64,000 nucleotides of DNA, taken from NCBI GenBank assembly GCA_017462485.1, contig JAFTRA010000035.1, positions 126,168-190,167 of the forward strand. Direction: 5' to 3'. Positions within the stretch are counted from its first letter, which is position 1. Every line of letters starts with the position of its first letter. The DNA is from Clostridia bacterium (GTDB lineage Bacteria > Bacillota > Clostridia > Oscillospirales > CAG-272). The position numbers were made by a program, and so were the translations under genes. This document shows positions 33,510-44,005 of this stretch, in pieces. The notes under the pieces were generated by a model that worked only from the letters and a program-made list of their open reading frames with translations, searched no databases and had not been told where the DNA came from.

Positions 33510-33761
33510 ATGGATATTGGATTGGCAATCGTAAATGCGGCAAGAGCGCTCGGAGCTGCGCTTTGTATGGGTATCGGAGCTATCGGCCCCGCAATAGGTG
33601 AAGGTAATGCGGTAAGCAAGGCTCTTGAGGGTATGGCTCGTCAGCCCGAAACGGCAGGCACGCTCCGTACCAATATGATTCTCGGATGCGCTATTACGGA
33701 AACTACGGGTATTTACTCACTCGTCGTAGCTCTCCTTCTTCTCTTTATGGGCGTTCTTTGA
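33510..33761 (+). CDS. atpE: F0F1 ATP synthase subunit c, Na+-type ligand set with a second carboxylate
   Basis: An 83-residue two-helix hairpin that forms the rotor ring. The start at 33510 follows GGAGG; the in-frame TTG five codons earlier is part of that site. Helix 1 carries GPAIGEGN with Pro27 and Glu31, helix 2 carries TETTGIYS with Glu64, Thr65, Thr66 and Tyr69, and the loop is ARQPE. Aligned to Ilyobacter/Propionigenium c subunits (Gln32, Glu65, Ser66, Thr67, Tyr70) this keeps the Na+ ligands but has Glu where they have Gln. A Glu pair at these positions is known from Fusobacterium nucleatum. I infer Na+ coupling. Confidence 0.93.
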   Translation: MDIGLAIVNAARALGAALCMGIGAIGPAIGEGNAVSKALEGMARQPETAGTLRTNMILGCAITETTGIYSLVVALLLLFMGVL

Positions 33762-33857
33762 TAGCTTATACAGAACAAAACTTATCAAAGCCTGCCGCAA
33801 TCTTACTAATCAAATATCTTGCGGCAAAAACAAGACTAAAGAGCAAAGGAGAAAAAT

Positions 33858-34376
33858 ATGGAAGTTGTACTTGACAAGTTTGAGGCCTTCGTAGGCGTCA
33901 ACTTCTTTACCATGATTTTTGCATGGATAAACCTGGTTATACTTTATGTTTTTCTTAAAAAGCTTCTCTGGAAACCGGTAAAGAATATGATAGATTCAAG
34001 GCAAAAGGAAATCGACGATATGTATTCCGAAGCCGAGGAATCTCTCAAATCCGCTGACGAAATGCGTGCGGAATACGAGAAGAAAATCTCGTCTGCCGAC
34101 GAGGAGAGCGAAGAAATTTTAAGACGCGCGCAAAGACGTGCTACTCTCCGTGAGGAAGAGATTCTGAAGGAAGCCGACAAAAAGGCTAAAAGAGTAATGG
34201 AACGCGCTGAAGAAGAAATTATGCTCGAAAAGCAGCGTGCTATCAATGACGTTAAGGACGAGGTATCGTCAATAGCGCTTGATATTGCGGAAGCGGTTAT
34301 TGAGCGTGATATTGACAAAGCCGACCACGAGGCGCTTATTGACGAATTCATTGATAAGCTTGGAGAGGAAGTATGA
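33858..34376 (+). CDS. atpF: F0F1 ATP synthase subunit b
   Basis: A 172-residue peripheral stalk subunit: one N-terminal membrane helix (NFFTMIFAWINLVILYVFL) followed by a long charged coiled coil (~residues 40-150) and a short C-terminal helix. AAGGAG precedes the start. Its last codons overlap atpH by 4 nt. Confidence 0.92.
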   Translation: MEVVLDKFEAFVGVNFFTMIFAWINLVILYVFLKKLLWKPVKNMIDSRQKEIDDMYSEAEESLKSADEMRAEYEKKISSADEESEEILRRAQRRATLREEEILKEADKKAKRVMERAEEEIMLEKQRAINDVKDEVSSIALDIAEAVIERDIDKADHEALIDEFIDKLGEEV

Positions 34377-34906
34377 GTAACGTAAAAAATTATGCCGAGG
34401 CTCTTTTCTCACTTTCTGAGGAGCTTGGCAAAAGCGAATCCGTGCTTCTTGACGTTTCGACGGCAAGAGACTCGCTTTCCGAAAACCCCGATTACCTCAA
34501 GCTTGCGGATACTCCGGTGGTAAGCGTTCCCGAAAAGCTCTCGCTTATAGACAGCGCATTCTCGTCGCTCGATGAATCGGTCGTGAGCCTTATGAAAATA
34601 CTCTGTGAAAAGCACTCAGTGCATTTGTTCTCTGATATTGCGAAGGAATACGTCTCACTCTACAACGAGTCAAGAGGTATTTTCTCCGCAGAGGTAATAA
34701 GCGCTGAGCCGCTCGCAGAAACTCAACAAAACAAACTGAAAGAAAAACTCGAAAAAATAACGGGTAAAACCATAGTTATCAAAAACACCGTTGATAAAAG
34801 CGTGCTTGGCGGTATCAAGCTTCGTTATATGGGACGTGAGCTTGACGGAACGCTCAAAGGCAGACTTAACGCAATAGAGAACGCTTTTAAAAACACAATA
34901 CTCTGA
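34373..34906 (+). CDS. atpH: F0F1 ATP synthase subunit delta
   Basis: A 177-residue protein that joins the b stalk to the top of the alpha3beta3 head. It has the typical start NVKNYAEALFSLSEE and the C-terminal signature KTVIKNTVDKSVLGGIKLR in the form TIVIKNTVDKSVLGGIKLRY. Start overlaps atpF (ATGA), so it is translationally coupled. Confidence 0.92.
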   Translation: MSNVKNYAEALFSLSEELGKSESVLLDVSTARDSLSENPDYLKLADTPVVSVPEKLSLIDSAFSSLDESVVSLMKILCEKHSVHLFSDIAKEYVSLYNESRGIFSAEVISAEPLAETQQNKLKEKLEKITGKTIVIKNTVDKSVLGGIKLRYMGRELDGTLKGRLNAIENAFKNTIL

Positions 34907-34924
34907 TTATAAGTTGGTGGTATA

Positions 34925-36433
34925 ATGCAGTCAAAAATCGAAGATATCAGCAAAATAATTAAAGAGCAAATCCGTAACTACTCAAAGAAAATAGAGCAGG
35001 ACGAAATAGGATACGTTATCTCTGTGGGTGACGGTATCGCAAAGGTGCACGGTATTGACAAATGCCGCGCTAACGAGCTGCTTGAATTTACGAACGGTAC
35101 GTACGGTATGGCTCTTAACCTTGAAGAAAACAGTATCAGCGCAGTGCTTCTCGGTAACGACGTAGGAATAGCCGAGGGCAGCGTTGTAAAAAGAACCGGT
35201 CGTGTCGTTTCCGTGCCGGTAGGCGAAAAGCTTATCGGAAGAGTCGTTAACGCTCTTGGAGAGGCGGTTGACGGCAAGGCTCCCATTGAGCCCGATGAAT
35301 ACAGACCGATAGAAAGACGCGCTTACGGAATCATAGAAAGAAAATCGGTTTCCGTTCCCTTGCAGACGGGCATCAAGGCTATCGACGCTATGATACCTAT
35401 TGGAAGAGGTCAGAGAGAGCTTATTATCGGTGACAGGCAGACGGGTAAAACCGTTATCGCTACGGATACCATTATAAACCAGAAAGGCAAGAACGTTATC
35501 TGTATCTACGTAGCTATCGGTCAGAAGCAGTCCACTGTCGCGAACGTGGTTGATACTCTCTATAAAAACGGAGCTATGGATTACACAATAGTCGTTTCTG
35601 CGACGGCAGCGGAATCCGCTCCCCTGCAGTATATAGCTCCCTATTCGGGCTGCTCTATGGGTGAATATTTTATGGAGAAAGGCCGTGACGTGCTTATTAT
35701 ATACGACGATTTATCAAAGCACGCTGTAGCATACAGAGCGCTTTCGCTCCTCATAAGAAGACCCCCCGGCAGAGAAGCTTACCCTGGAGACGTGTTCTAT
35801 TTACACTCCAGACTCCTTGAGCGTGCGGCTCGTCTTTCGGACGAATGCGGAGGCGGCTCGCTTACGGCTCTCCCAATAATTGAAACCCAGGCGGGTGACG
35901 TTTCAGCGTATATTCCGACGAACGTTATCTCAATCACGGACGGACAGATATTCCTTGAATCCGAGCTGTTCCACGCAGGCATACGTCCTGCGGTAAACCC
36001 CGGTATTTCGGTGTCAAGAGTTGGTGGAAACGCTCAGATAAAGGCTATGAAAAAGGTTGCCGGCCCATTAAAGCTTCTCTACTCTCAGTACAGAGAGCTT
36101 CAGGGCTTCGCTCAATTCGGCTCAGACCTTGACAAAGATACTATGGCAAGACTTGAGCAGGGCAAGAGAATCGTTGAAGTTCTCAAGCAGGACAGAAACT
36201 CTCCCATAGCGGTAGAGCTTCAGGTAGCTATAATCTACGCTGTCGTAAACAACCTATTGAACGACGTTCCAACAGAAAAAATCAAGGCATTCGAAACAGA
36301 GCTTTTCGAATATCTTACGGCGACTAAAGATGAGCTTCTCAAGCGTATCAACGAAACGGGGCTTCTTTCTTCCGATGACGAGGCAGAGCTTAGAGATGCT
36401 ATATGCGCCTGCAAAGAAAAGATATTTGGGTGA
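34925..36433 (+). CDS. atpA: F0F1 ATP synthase subunit alpha
   Basis: A 502-residue non-catalytic nucleotide-binding subunit. Walker A is GDRQTGKT (~residues 169-176), Walker B region [12 protein letters not shown], and the arginine-finger region [14 protein letters not shown] (~360-373) is intact. Length and the N-terminal amphipathic helix ([11 protein letters not shown]) are normal. Confidence 0.96.
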   Translation: MQSKIEDISKIIKEQIRNYSKKIEQDEIGYVISVGDGIAKVHGIDKCRANELLEFTNGTYGMALNLEENSISAVLLGNDVGIAEGSVVKRTGRVVSVPVGEKLIGRVVNALGEAVDGKAPIEPDEYRPIERRAYGIIERKSVSVPLQTGIKAIDAMIPIGRGQRELIIGDRQTGKTVIATDTIINQKGKNVICIYVAIGQKQSTVANVVDTLYKNGAMDYTIVVSATAAESAPLQYIAPYSGCSMGEYFMEKGRDVLIIYDDLSKHAVAYRALSLLIRRPPGREAYPGDVFYLHSRLLERAARLSDECGGGSLTALPIIETQAGDVSAYIPTNVISITDGQIFLESELFHAGIRPAVNPGISVSRVGGNAQIKAMKKVAGPLKLLYSQYRELQGFAQFGSDLDKDTMARLEQGKRIVEVLKQDRNSPIAVELQVAIIYAVVNNLLNDVPTEKIKAFETELFEYLTATKDELLKRINETGLLSSDDEAELRDAICACKEKIFG

Positions 36434-36491
36434 TTTTGAAAATGTTTGTTTACATTTTTAAAAAAATTACTAATGATAGGAGGCAAACTTT

Positions 36492-37328
36492 ATGGCCGGA
36501 GCATCTATGAATGATATAAAAGCTAGAATAAAAAGTGTCAACGGTACGATGCAAATAACCAAGGCTATGGAGCTTGTCGCTACCTCAAAGCTCCGTTTGG
36601 CTAAGGCAAAGGCAGAAGGCTCAAAGCCTTATATGGAAACTCTCTCGGAGGCTATGAAAACCGTCTTTTCTTTTGCGGCGGATTCGGAATCTGTATTCGT
36701 AAAGGAACGAGATGGGGGTACGCTTTACGTAGTTATTGCGGGTGACAGAGGTCTTGCCGGGGGATATAACAGCAACGTTCTTAAGCTTTCTCAATCGGCA
36801 AATGATAAAAACGTCATCTATTTACCTATTGGAAAAAAAGCGCGTGACTATATGCAAAGACGCGGATACGCTTCCCTTACCGATGACGAAATCAACGTTT
36901 CGGATTTAAACGTCGGTAAATGCTTCAACCTTGCCGCAATGATTTGCGAGAAATTCAAAGCGGGCGAATTCACCTCGCTAAAGCTTGTATATACAAAATT
37001 TATATCTATGCTTTCACAGTCGGCAACGATGCTCGACCTTCTCCCCCTTGAATCCCTATCGCAAACGAACCGCAGCGAGCCCATTTTTGAGGGTGATATA
37101 GACGAGATTATCGACGGAATAGTGCCCGAATATATAGGCGGAATTTTACACGCGGCAGTATGTGAGGCTATGGCTTCCGAATGCGCCGCAAGAAGAACGG
37201 CTATGAACTCGGCAAACAAAAACGCCGAGGAAATGATAGACTCGCTCACCTTGAAATTCAACAGAGCGCGTCAGGCGGTTATCACTCAGGAGATAACCGA
37301 GATAGTATCGGGAGCGGAAGCGCTCTGA
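36492..37328 (+). CDS. atpG: F0F1 ATP synthase subunit gamma
   Basis: A 278-residue central shaft subunit. Both long terminal helices are present: MNDIKARIKSVNGTMQITKAM at the N-terminus (quoted here as its first part) and the C-terminal LKFNRARQAVITQEITEIV. IAGDRGLAGGYNSNV is the conserved Rossmann-like segment. AGGAGG precedes the start. Confidence 0.94.
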   Translation: MAGASMNDIKARIKSVNGTMQITKAMELVATSKLRLAKAKAEGSKPYMETLSEAMKTVFSFAADSESVFVKERDGGTLYVVIAGDRGLAGGYNSNVLKLSQSANDKNVIYLPIGKKARDYMQRRGYASLTDDEINVSDLNVGKCFNLAAMICEKFKAGEFTSLKLVYTKFISMLSQSATMLDLLPLESLSQTNRSEPIFEGDIDEIIDGIVPEYIGGILHAAVCEAMASECAARRTAMNSANKNAEEMIDSLTLKFNRARQAVITQEITEIVSGAEAL

Positions 37329-37343
37329 TAGCCAAAATTATGA

Positions 37344-38753
<1,410 letters not shown>

Positions 38754-38778
38754 CGAATAACTGTAACGGGTTAAAGAT

Positions 38779-39186
38779 ATGAAAAACTTATTTCTTAAAA
38801 TCGTATCTCCTGACGGAGAAATTTTCTCAGGTGAAGCAAAGAGCATACTCGTAACTACAAAAAACGGAGAGGTCCAGATACTCAGCGGTCACGCTGATTT
38901 CTTTGCCCCCCTTGGAACAGGCAGAGCAAAGCTGACTCTTACCGATGGAAAAGAAAGACTCGCCGCATTATCGGGCGGATTCATTCTCGTATCGGCGTCC
39001 GAAACTAAGGTTGTTTCCACTACCTTTGAGTTTTCGGATAAAATAGACCTTGAACGAGCAAAGCTCGCCAAAGAAAAGGCAGAGGAAAAGCTTAGAGCGG
39101 CAAAAAATGACAGGGATATAGAAATAGCCAAGGCAAAGCTCGCAAGAGCGCTCTCCAGAATAGCGGTTTGCGAGGCTGCAAAATAA
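38779..39186 (+). CDS. atpC: F0F1 ATP synthase subunit epsilon
   Basis: A 135-residue subunit: an N-terminal beta-sandwich with the usual VSPDGEIFSGEA and VQILSGHADFFAPL motifs, then a C-terminal helical hairpin (residues ~85-135) rich in Lys, Glu and Ala that can inhibit ATP hydrolysis. Last gene of the operon; a terminator follows 30 nt later. Confidence 0.93.
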   Translation: MKNLFLKIVSPDGEIFSGEAKSILVTTKNGEVQILSGHADFFAPLGTGRAKLTLTDGKERLAALSGGFILVSASETKVVSTTFEFSDKIDLERAKLAKEKAEEKLRAAKNDRDIEIAKAKLARALSRIAVCEAAK

Positions 39187-39215
39187 AAGAGACCTTTTAT
39201 CAGAAATTATACAAA

Positions 39216-39260
39216 AGCGAGATGGATATTGTAGCTTACAGCGTCCGTCTCGCTCCTTTT
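39216..39260 (+). terminator. Terminator of the ATP synthase operon
   Basis: An 11-bp stem (AGCGAGATGGA with TCCGTCTCGCT, one G-U pair), a 17-nt loop and the tail CCTTTT. Confidence 0.7.
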
Positions 39261-39349
39261 ATGCAAGCAAGAAGATAATTAAGGTTGAAAACCTGCGGCT
39301 TCTCTCTGAATTTAGCAATCCAATTTATCAAGCTCGCTTAATTTGTATC

Positions 39350-39378
39350 TTGACATTTTTTATATATAATGATAAAAT
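39350..39378 (+). promoter_or_regulatory. Sigma-A promoter of the AEC carrier gene
   Basis: A perfect TTGACA at 39350-39355 and TAAAAT at 39373-39378, 17-nt spacer, 50 nt before the start codon. Confidence 0.85.
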
Positions 39379-39427
39379 AGAGGTTGCGTTTTGAACATAA
39401 GGACTTACAAAAAACGGGAGTGAAAAA

Positions 39428-40453
39428 ATGAACGTAGTATCCGACATAATCTATAGCGTTGCTATTTTGTTTATTATGATGATTCCGGGAATCATTCTGA
39501 AGAAGACTAAAATGATTTCCGACGGATTTGGAAAGGGACTTTCAAATCTTGTTTTATACATAGCTCAGCCTGCTCTTATCTTTCTCGCTTATCTGAGAGA
39601 CTTTGACAAGGACATTCTTGTAAATTCAATATACGTATTCATTTTCTCGGTAGTAGCGCACAGTATTTTCTCGGTAGTTGCTCTTTTCGTATTCAAGAAG
39701 GCTCCCGACGCTGAAGCTCGTATGCTGAAATTCTCAACAATTTTTGCAAATGCCGCATTTATGGGAATCCCTCTTATCAAAGAGGTTTTGGAGGATACCT
39801 ACCCGGGCGCAACGCTTTACGCTTCTATCTATAATATAACCTTCAATCTCTTCCTTTGGTCCCTCGGTGTAAATATTTGCACGAAGAACAGAGATATAAA
39901 CAACGATGGAACGGACGACTTCAAAGAGGTTTCGGAGCTTACTGCAAAGAGTGATGACGACAGCAAGGTTAAAAACGGCTCGGGCTCAATTCTCAAAGCG
40001 CTTCTGCACCCCGTTACCATCGCCGCAGCAATCGGTCTTATATTCTTCATTCTGCCGATAAACAGCTACGTTCCCGAAATAGCCATCGATTCACTTACGA
40101 AGCTTTCTAACCTCGTAGCACCGCTCTCAATGGTAGTTATAGGCTTAAGACTTCCCGATATTGACTTTAAGGGCATTTTCAAGGATAAAAATATGTATAT
40201 CTTCCTCGCCCTGCGCCACTTTGCCCTGCCCGTTACTATGATAGGCATAATCAAGCTTTTGGAGCTTATAGGTCTTGCTATCAATCCGGCGGTATCATTT
40301 GTAATCGTCATACTTGCGGCAACACCCGCGGCAACATCTGCAACCATGTTTGCGGAGAAGTTCGACTGCGATTCTGCGTACGTATCAAAGCTCGTTGCGG
40401 TATCAACGCTGCTTTCGATAGCGACTATTCCCCTCGTTATGCTTTTACTCTGA
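39428..40453 (+). CDS. AEC-family (auxin efflux carrier) transporter
   Basis: A 341-residue membrane protein with ten hydrophobic segments arranged as two repeats around a charged central loop (~residues 155-190, K/D/S-rich). The segment FANAAFMGIPLIKEV (~103-117) is the conserved N/G-containing crossover of the family, matched by ILAATPAATSATMFAEKF in the second half. Bacterial members carry malate, malonate or other organic anions; the substrate here is unknown. GGGAGTG precedes the start. Single-gene unit. Confidence 0.82.
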   Translation: MNVVSDIIYSVAILFIMMIPGIILKKTKMISDGFGKGLSNLVLYIAQPALIFLAYLRDFDKDILVNSIYVFIFSVVAHSIFSVVALFVFKKAPDAEARMLKFSTIFANAAFMGIPLIKEVLEDTYPGATLYASIYNITFNLFLWSLGVNICTKNRDINNDGTDDFKEVSELTAKSDDDSKVKNGSGSILKALLHPVTIAAAIGLIFFILPINSYVPEIAIDSLTKLSNLVAPLSMVVIGLRLPDIDFKGIFKDKNMYIFLALRHFALPVTMIGIIKLLELIGLAINPAVSFVIVILAATPAATSATMFAEKFDCDSAYVSKLVAVSTLLSIATIPLVMLLL

Positions 40454-40493
40454 TAGTTCGCAAATTGTTATAATATTTTTAAGGAGTGCGTGT

Positions 40494-40689
40494 TTGGGCG
40501 ACCTACTTTATCGTAGGTCGCCCAACTAAGTTTGCCCCCTCGGGCAAGTGAAGTTTACTTTGTAAGTGAAGTTATCCTACGGATAGTGAAGTTTTGCCTT
40601 CGGCAAAGTGGTCAAACTTAACTTCACTTGTGCAAAGCACAAACTTCACTGCGTAGCAACTTCACTTTCACGTTAGTGAAAACTTCACT
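40494..40689. repeat. Multi-hairpin intergenic repeat built from AGTGAAGTT / AACTTCACT arms
   Basis: First comes a perfect 13-bp hairpin (40494-40525). Then AGTGAAGTT occurs three times (40547, 40565, 40585), followed by its exact reverse complement AACTTCACT four times (40620, 40642, 40658, 40681). Every interval between arms is itself a small palindrome, e.g. TTACTTTGTAA, TATCCTACGGATA, TTTGCCTTCGGCAAA, TGTGCAAAGCACA, TGCGTAGCA and TTTCACGTTAGTGAAA. The whole can fold as one long ladder or a multi-branched cruciform. No coding potential. Confidence 0.85.
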
Positions 40690-40710
40690 TATTACCGCCC
40701 GAAAAATGAA

Positions 40711-40743
40711 AAGGTATAACACACTATACCTTGCAGGGCAAGG
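40711..40743. repeat. Two further small hairpins downstream of the repeat
   Basis: AAGGTATA-ACACAC-TATACCTT (40711-40732) overlaps CCTTGCAGGGCAAGG (40729-40743), so the two are mutually exclusive structures. Confidence 0.45.
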
Positions 40744-40751
40744 TCGTGTGC

Positions 40752-40785
40752 AAAAGGGACGAGAAAATCTCGTCCCTTTTGATAT
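40752..40785. terminator. Terminator hairpin after the repeat region
   Basis: A perfect stem (AAAAGGGACGAGA with its complement) ends in CTTTTGAT. It is the first good terminator after the AEC carrier gene, so the multi-hairpin repeat is probably in that transcript's 3' end. Confidence 0.7.
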
Positions 40786-40925
40786 TAATAATAAACTGCT
40801 TTACGGTAGGTATCTGTTGTCGTGCTCCTTATTCTTTACCTAAAAACATTTCAAATGTAAAATCCAATGTGCAAAAAAAATTATATTTTATGGTGAAAAT
40901 ATTATAGAAATATACAAATAATGTG

Positions 40926-40934
40926 TGCTATACT
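40926..40934 (+). promoter_or_regulatory. Extended -10 promoter of the GH2 gene
   Basis: TGCTATACT has the TGn extended element and TATACT; there is no recognisable -35 box 17 nt upstream. It lies ~40 nt before the start codon. Confidence 0.45.
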
Positions 40935-40974
40935 GAGGTATGGACTACTAAAAAGACTCGAAGGAGCTTATTAT

Positions 40975-43881
40975 ATGAAAAGCGTAGATTTGAAGGAAAG
41001 TGTTTTTGCAAAAAGTATGAACCTTAACGACGAATGGTTTATAGCGAAAGACTCTGAGAACGTCGGCAAGAGCGAGGAGTGGGAGAAAAGCGTGCGTGAG
41101 GATGCCGTACCCGCTTACGTTCCTTCTATAATTCAGCAGTTTTTCCCCGAATATCACGGCACAGCTTACTATTGGTGCAAATTCTCCGCAAACGTTGAGC
41201 TCGGTAAAAACGAGCGTGCGCTGCTTCAGTTCGGCGGTGCAGATTATTTTGCGGAGGTCTGGCTTAATTCTGTATATCTCGGCTCGTACGAGGGCGGTGA
41301 GACCCCCTTCTCCTTCGACGCTACTGAGTGCATAAAGCAAGGCGAGGAAAATCTTCTTTGCGTTCGTATAATAAATCCCTGCGACAAGTATATTGACGGA
41401 TTCAACCTTTCCAATACTCCCCATCGAAACAAGGTTATAAGAAAGAGCGCAGGCGCAAACCTTAACCATGGCGGTCTTTGGTACGGTGTTTCTCTCACGA
41501 TAGTTCCCAAGGTGTATGTTAAGGATAAATTTCTTGCAGGAAATATCAAGACGGGTGAAATCAACTTCACCGTTACCGCATCGTCGTCAGTTAACTCGGT
41601 AGCCGTAGCTACCCTGACTGTTGCGGTTTACGAAAACAACGATTTTGGAAACAAGATAACCGAAAAGGCCTTTGCGCTTGACACTACAAACAAACGCGAA
41701 TTCAAGGGAGCTATATCCGTTCCCGGATTTAAGCTTTGGAGTACCGACGAGCCAAATCTCTACCGTGTTGAAATCAACCTCACCACCGAATACGGCACGC
41801 ATACGTCATTCGTTAAATTCGGATTCAGAGAATTTACGGTTAAGGGTGGATTTTTCTATCTCAACGGAAAGAAGACCTTTGTTAAATCGGCTCATTCGGG
41901 TAATGCGTTCCCCATAGGAGAGATGCTCCCTGTAAGACCCGAGCACACAACAAAGGACTTTATATACGCTAAAGCAAGCGGCTTTAATATGCTCCGTGCA
42001 ATCGCGGGTATGTTCCGCCCCGAGCAGCTTGACGCGGCCGACGAAATCGGTCTTATGATATACGAGGAGTGCTTCGCTTCCTGGTGTATGGGTCATTCTC
42101 AGCTCGAGGATTGGCAGAACGAGGAAGAATTTCAGGCTAACGTTAACGGTAAGCACGCCGACCTTCCCGTCGATGACGAGGAAAAAATGCTTGAGCGCTG
42201 GAGAGCTTCTACCGAGAAAATGATTCTGCGCGACAGAAACCATCCATCTATAGTAATCTGGGGACTTCTCAACGAAACCAAAAATAACAGCGTTTTCAGA
42301 TGCGCAAGGGATTATCTTCCGAGGGCAAGAGAGCTTGACCCTACAAGACTTATTATCCTTAACAGTGGAAGATTCGATTTTGATTTCAGCGTAGGCTCTG
42401 CGGCAAACCCCTACGTCACCGAATGGGAAAATACTTGGGGTATGGACGGTCACCCCGAGATGCTTAACGAGGTTCATAAATACAAATGCTCGGGAGATTG
42501 CCATTTCTACGCTCCCGCTCCGATTTCAAAGCCCGATGCCAAATTCTTTAAAATAATGGGCTCCAACGTACCTCGTCCTATGTTCCTTTCCGAGTTTGGT
42601 ATTGGCTCGCAGTTTAACGTAATTGAAGAATACAAGCACTTCGTACAGTACGGTGAGCGCATCGACCTTGAGGATTCAAGCTGGCTCAAATATCAGAGTG
42701 ACAGACTCACCGAAGACTTCTATAAATTCGGTCTTGAAAAGCTCTTTGCTTCACCCGAAGCGCTTCTTAAGGAAACGCAAAGAGTTAACGCGGACGAGAG
42801 AAAGAGAATATTCGACCTGCTCCGCTCAAATCCCTATCTTGCAGGCTACTCCTTGACAGGTCTTCTTGACCACGGAATGTGCGGTGAAGGACTATGGAGC
42901 TATTGGAGAAGATGGAAGCCGGGTATGTACGACACCGTTTCGGACGGATTCGAGCCGCTTCGCTTCTGCCTCTTTGCAACGCCTGCCGTTTATTCGGGAG
43001 AAGAATTTGAAATTGAAGCGCACCTTGCAAACGAAGGCGTGCTGAAGAGCGGAACCTATAACGCTCGCTTCGCAATCACCGGTGACGACGGAGTTGCAGA
43101 CTCCTTCTCGGTAAGCTTTGAGCTTAATGGAGACGACTTTGCGACGCCTATTATGAAGCGCACCGTTAAGCTTAACGTACCGGCAGGCAGATACGAGCTT
43201 ACGGCATCTCTTGACGAGGGCTCACCTGCGGGATATTCAACAGAATTCTTCGTTTTCGAAAGAAAAGCAAAGATAGTAAGTGAAAAGAAGATTTATCAGC
43301 TCGGATTCAATGAAGCAGAAAAAGCGCTTCTTGACTCTATGGTTGAGGGCGTGCTTACTTACAATGGCGAGAGTGACGGTGTAATACTCGTAGCAAGAAC
43401 CGATACAAACGGTGTTGCACGTGTATTTGAGTCTGCCGAAAACGGAGCAAAGGTATTCTTTATCGACCGCGGAATGCTGTTTGACGAAAAAAATTTCAAC
43501 GCAGTAAAGGCGCTTGATGGCACGCTTCGTATGGATTTCTATTACGACTGGCTCTACCACAAGGACTACGCTTTGCTTAACCGTGAAATCTTTGACGGCT
43601 TTGGCGATAAGATAGCTCCTCTCACAAAATTCGGAGATGCGTTTGCGCGCAACCAAGCTTTCCTTACCGACCGCACGCCCGATTTCACACCGTGCCCCGG
43701 ATTCGTTACCGGATACTACAACGTTAATATGTCATACGCTTCAATGCACGCAATTCTCGGATATAAGCGTGGTGAGGGAGAGGTTTATCTCACCGTATTC
43801 AGACTTCTTGAAAATATCGGTCATCCCGTTGCGGAAAGACTTATTTACAACATTGTAAAATATATGCTTGGAAGAATTTAA
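40975..43881 (+). CDS. Glycoside hydrolase family 2 enzyme (beta-galactosidase/glucuronidase/mannosidase clan)
   Basis: The start at 40975 follows AAGGAG by 9 nt; earlier in-frame codons precede the -10 box or overlap it. The 968-residue protein has no signal peptide, so it acts in the cytoplasm. Domains: sugar-binding jelly roll (~20-190, with YYWCKFSANV and FGGADYFAEVWLN), Ig-like domain (~195-290), TIM barrel (~295-600) and extra C-terminal beta domains (~680-970). The acid/base Glu is in IWGLLNETKNN (~residue 433) and the nucleophile Glu in FLSEFGIGS (~541). Substrate specificity within GH2 cannot be read. Single gene between two terminators. Confidence 0.85.
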   Translation: MKSVDLKESVFAKSMNLNDEWFIAKDSENVGKSEEWEKSVREDAVPAYVPSIIQQFFPEYHGTAYYWCKFSANVELGKNERALLQFGGADYFAEVWLNSVYLGSYEGGETPFSFDATECIKQGEENLLCVRIINPCDKYIDGFNLSNTPHRNKVIRKSAGANLNHGGLWYGVSLTIVPKVYVKDKFLAGNIKTGEINFTVTASSSVNSVAVATLTVAVYENNDFGNKITEKAFALDTTNKREFKGAISVPGFKLWSTDEPNLYRVEINLTTEYGTHTSFVKFGFREFTVKGGFFYLNGKKTFVKSAHSGNAFPIGEMLPVRPEHTTKDFIYAKASGFNMLRAIAGMFRPEQLDAADEIGLMIYEECFASWCMGHSQLEDWQNEEEFQANVNGKHADLPVDDEEKMLERWRASTEKMILRDRNHPSIVIWGLLNETKNNSVFRCARDYLPRARELDPTRLIILNSGRFDFDFSVGSAANPYVTEWENTWGMDGHPEMLNEVHKYKCSGDCHFYAPAPISKPDAKFFKIMGSNVPRPMFLSEFGIGSQFNVIEEYKHFVQYGERIDLEDSSWLKYQSDRLTEDFYKFGLEKLFASPEALLKETQRVNADERKRIFDLLRSNPYLAGYSLTGLLDHGMCGEGLWSYWRRWKPGMYDTVSDGFEPLRFCLFATPAVYSGEEFEIEAHLANEGVLKSGTYNARFAITGDDGVADSFSVSFELNGDDFATPIMKRTVKLNVPAGRYELTASLDEGSPAGYSTEFFVFERKAKIVSEKKIYQLGFNEAEKALLDSMVEGVLTYNGESDGVILVARTDTNGVARVFESAENGAKVFFIDRGMLFDEKNFNAVKALDGTLRMDFYYDWLYHKDYALLNREIFDGFGDKIAPLTKFGDAFARNQAFLTDRTPDFTPCPGFVTGYYNVNMSYASMHAILGYKRGEGEVYLTVFRLLENIGHPVAERLIYNIVKYMLGRI

Positions 43882-43907
43882 TTCTTATTTAACCATAACA
43901 AAAACAT

Positions 43908-43951
43908 AAAAGTCATAGCCGACCAAAATCGACTATGACTTTTCATTTTTC
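43908..43951. terminator. Bidirectional terminator between GH2 gene and gdhA
   Basis: An 11-bp stem (AAAAGTCATAG / CTATGACTTTT) with a 14-nt loop, flanked by A-rich and T-rich runs, lying between convergent genes. Confidence 0.8.
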
Positions 43952-44005
43952 AACTCATTTGAAATGTTTTATTTACATTTTAAGCAAATCAGAGCTTCTA
44001 ACCAA

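Noticed and set aside
40494..40689. CRISPR array
   Set aside because: The 9-mers are too short, change orientation in the middle, and the gaps are palindromes rather than unique spacers.
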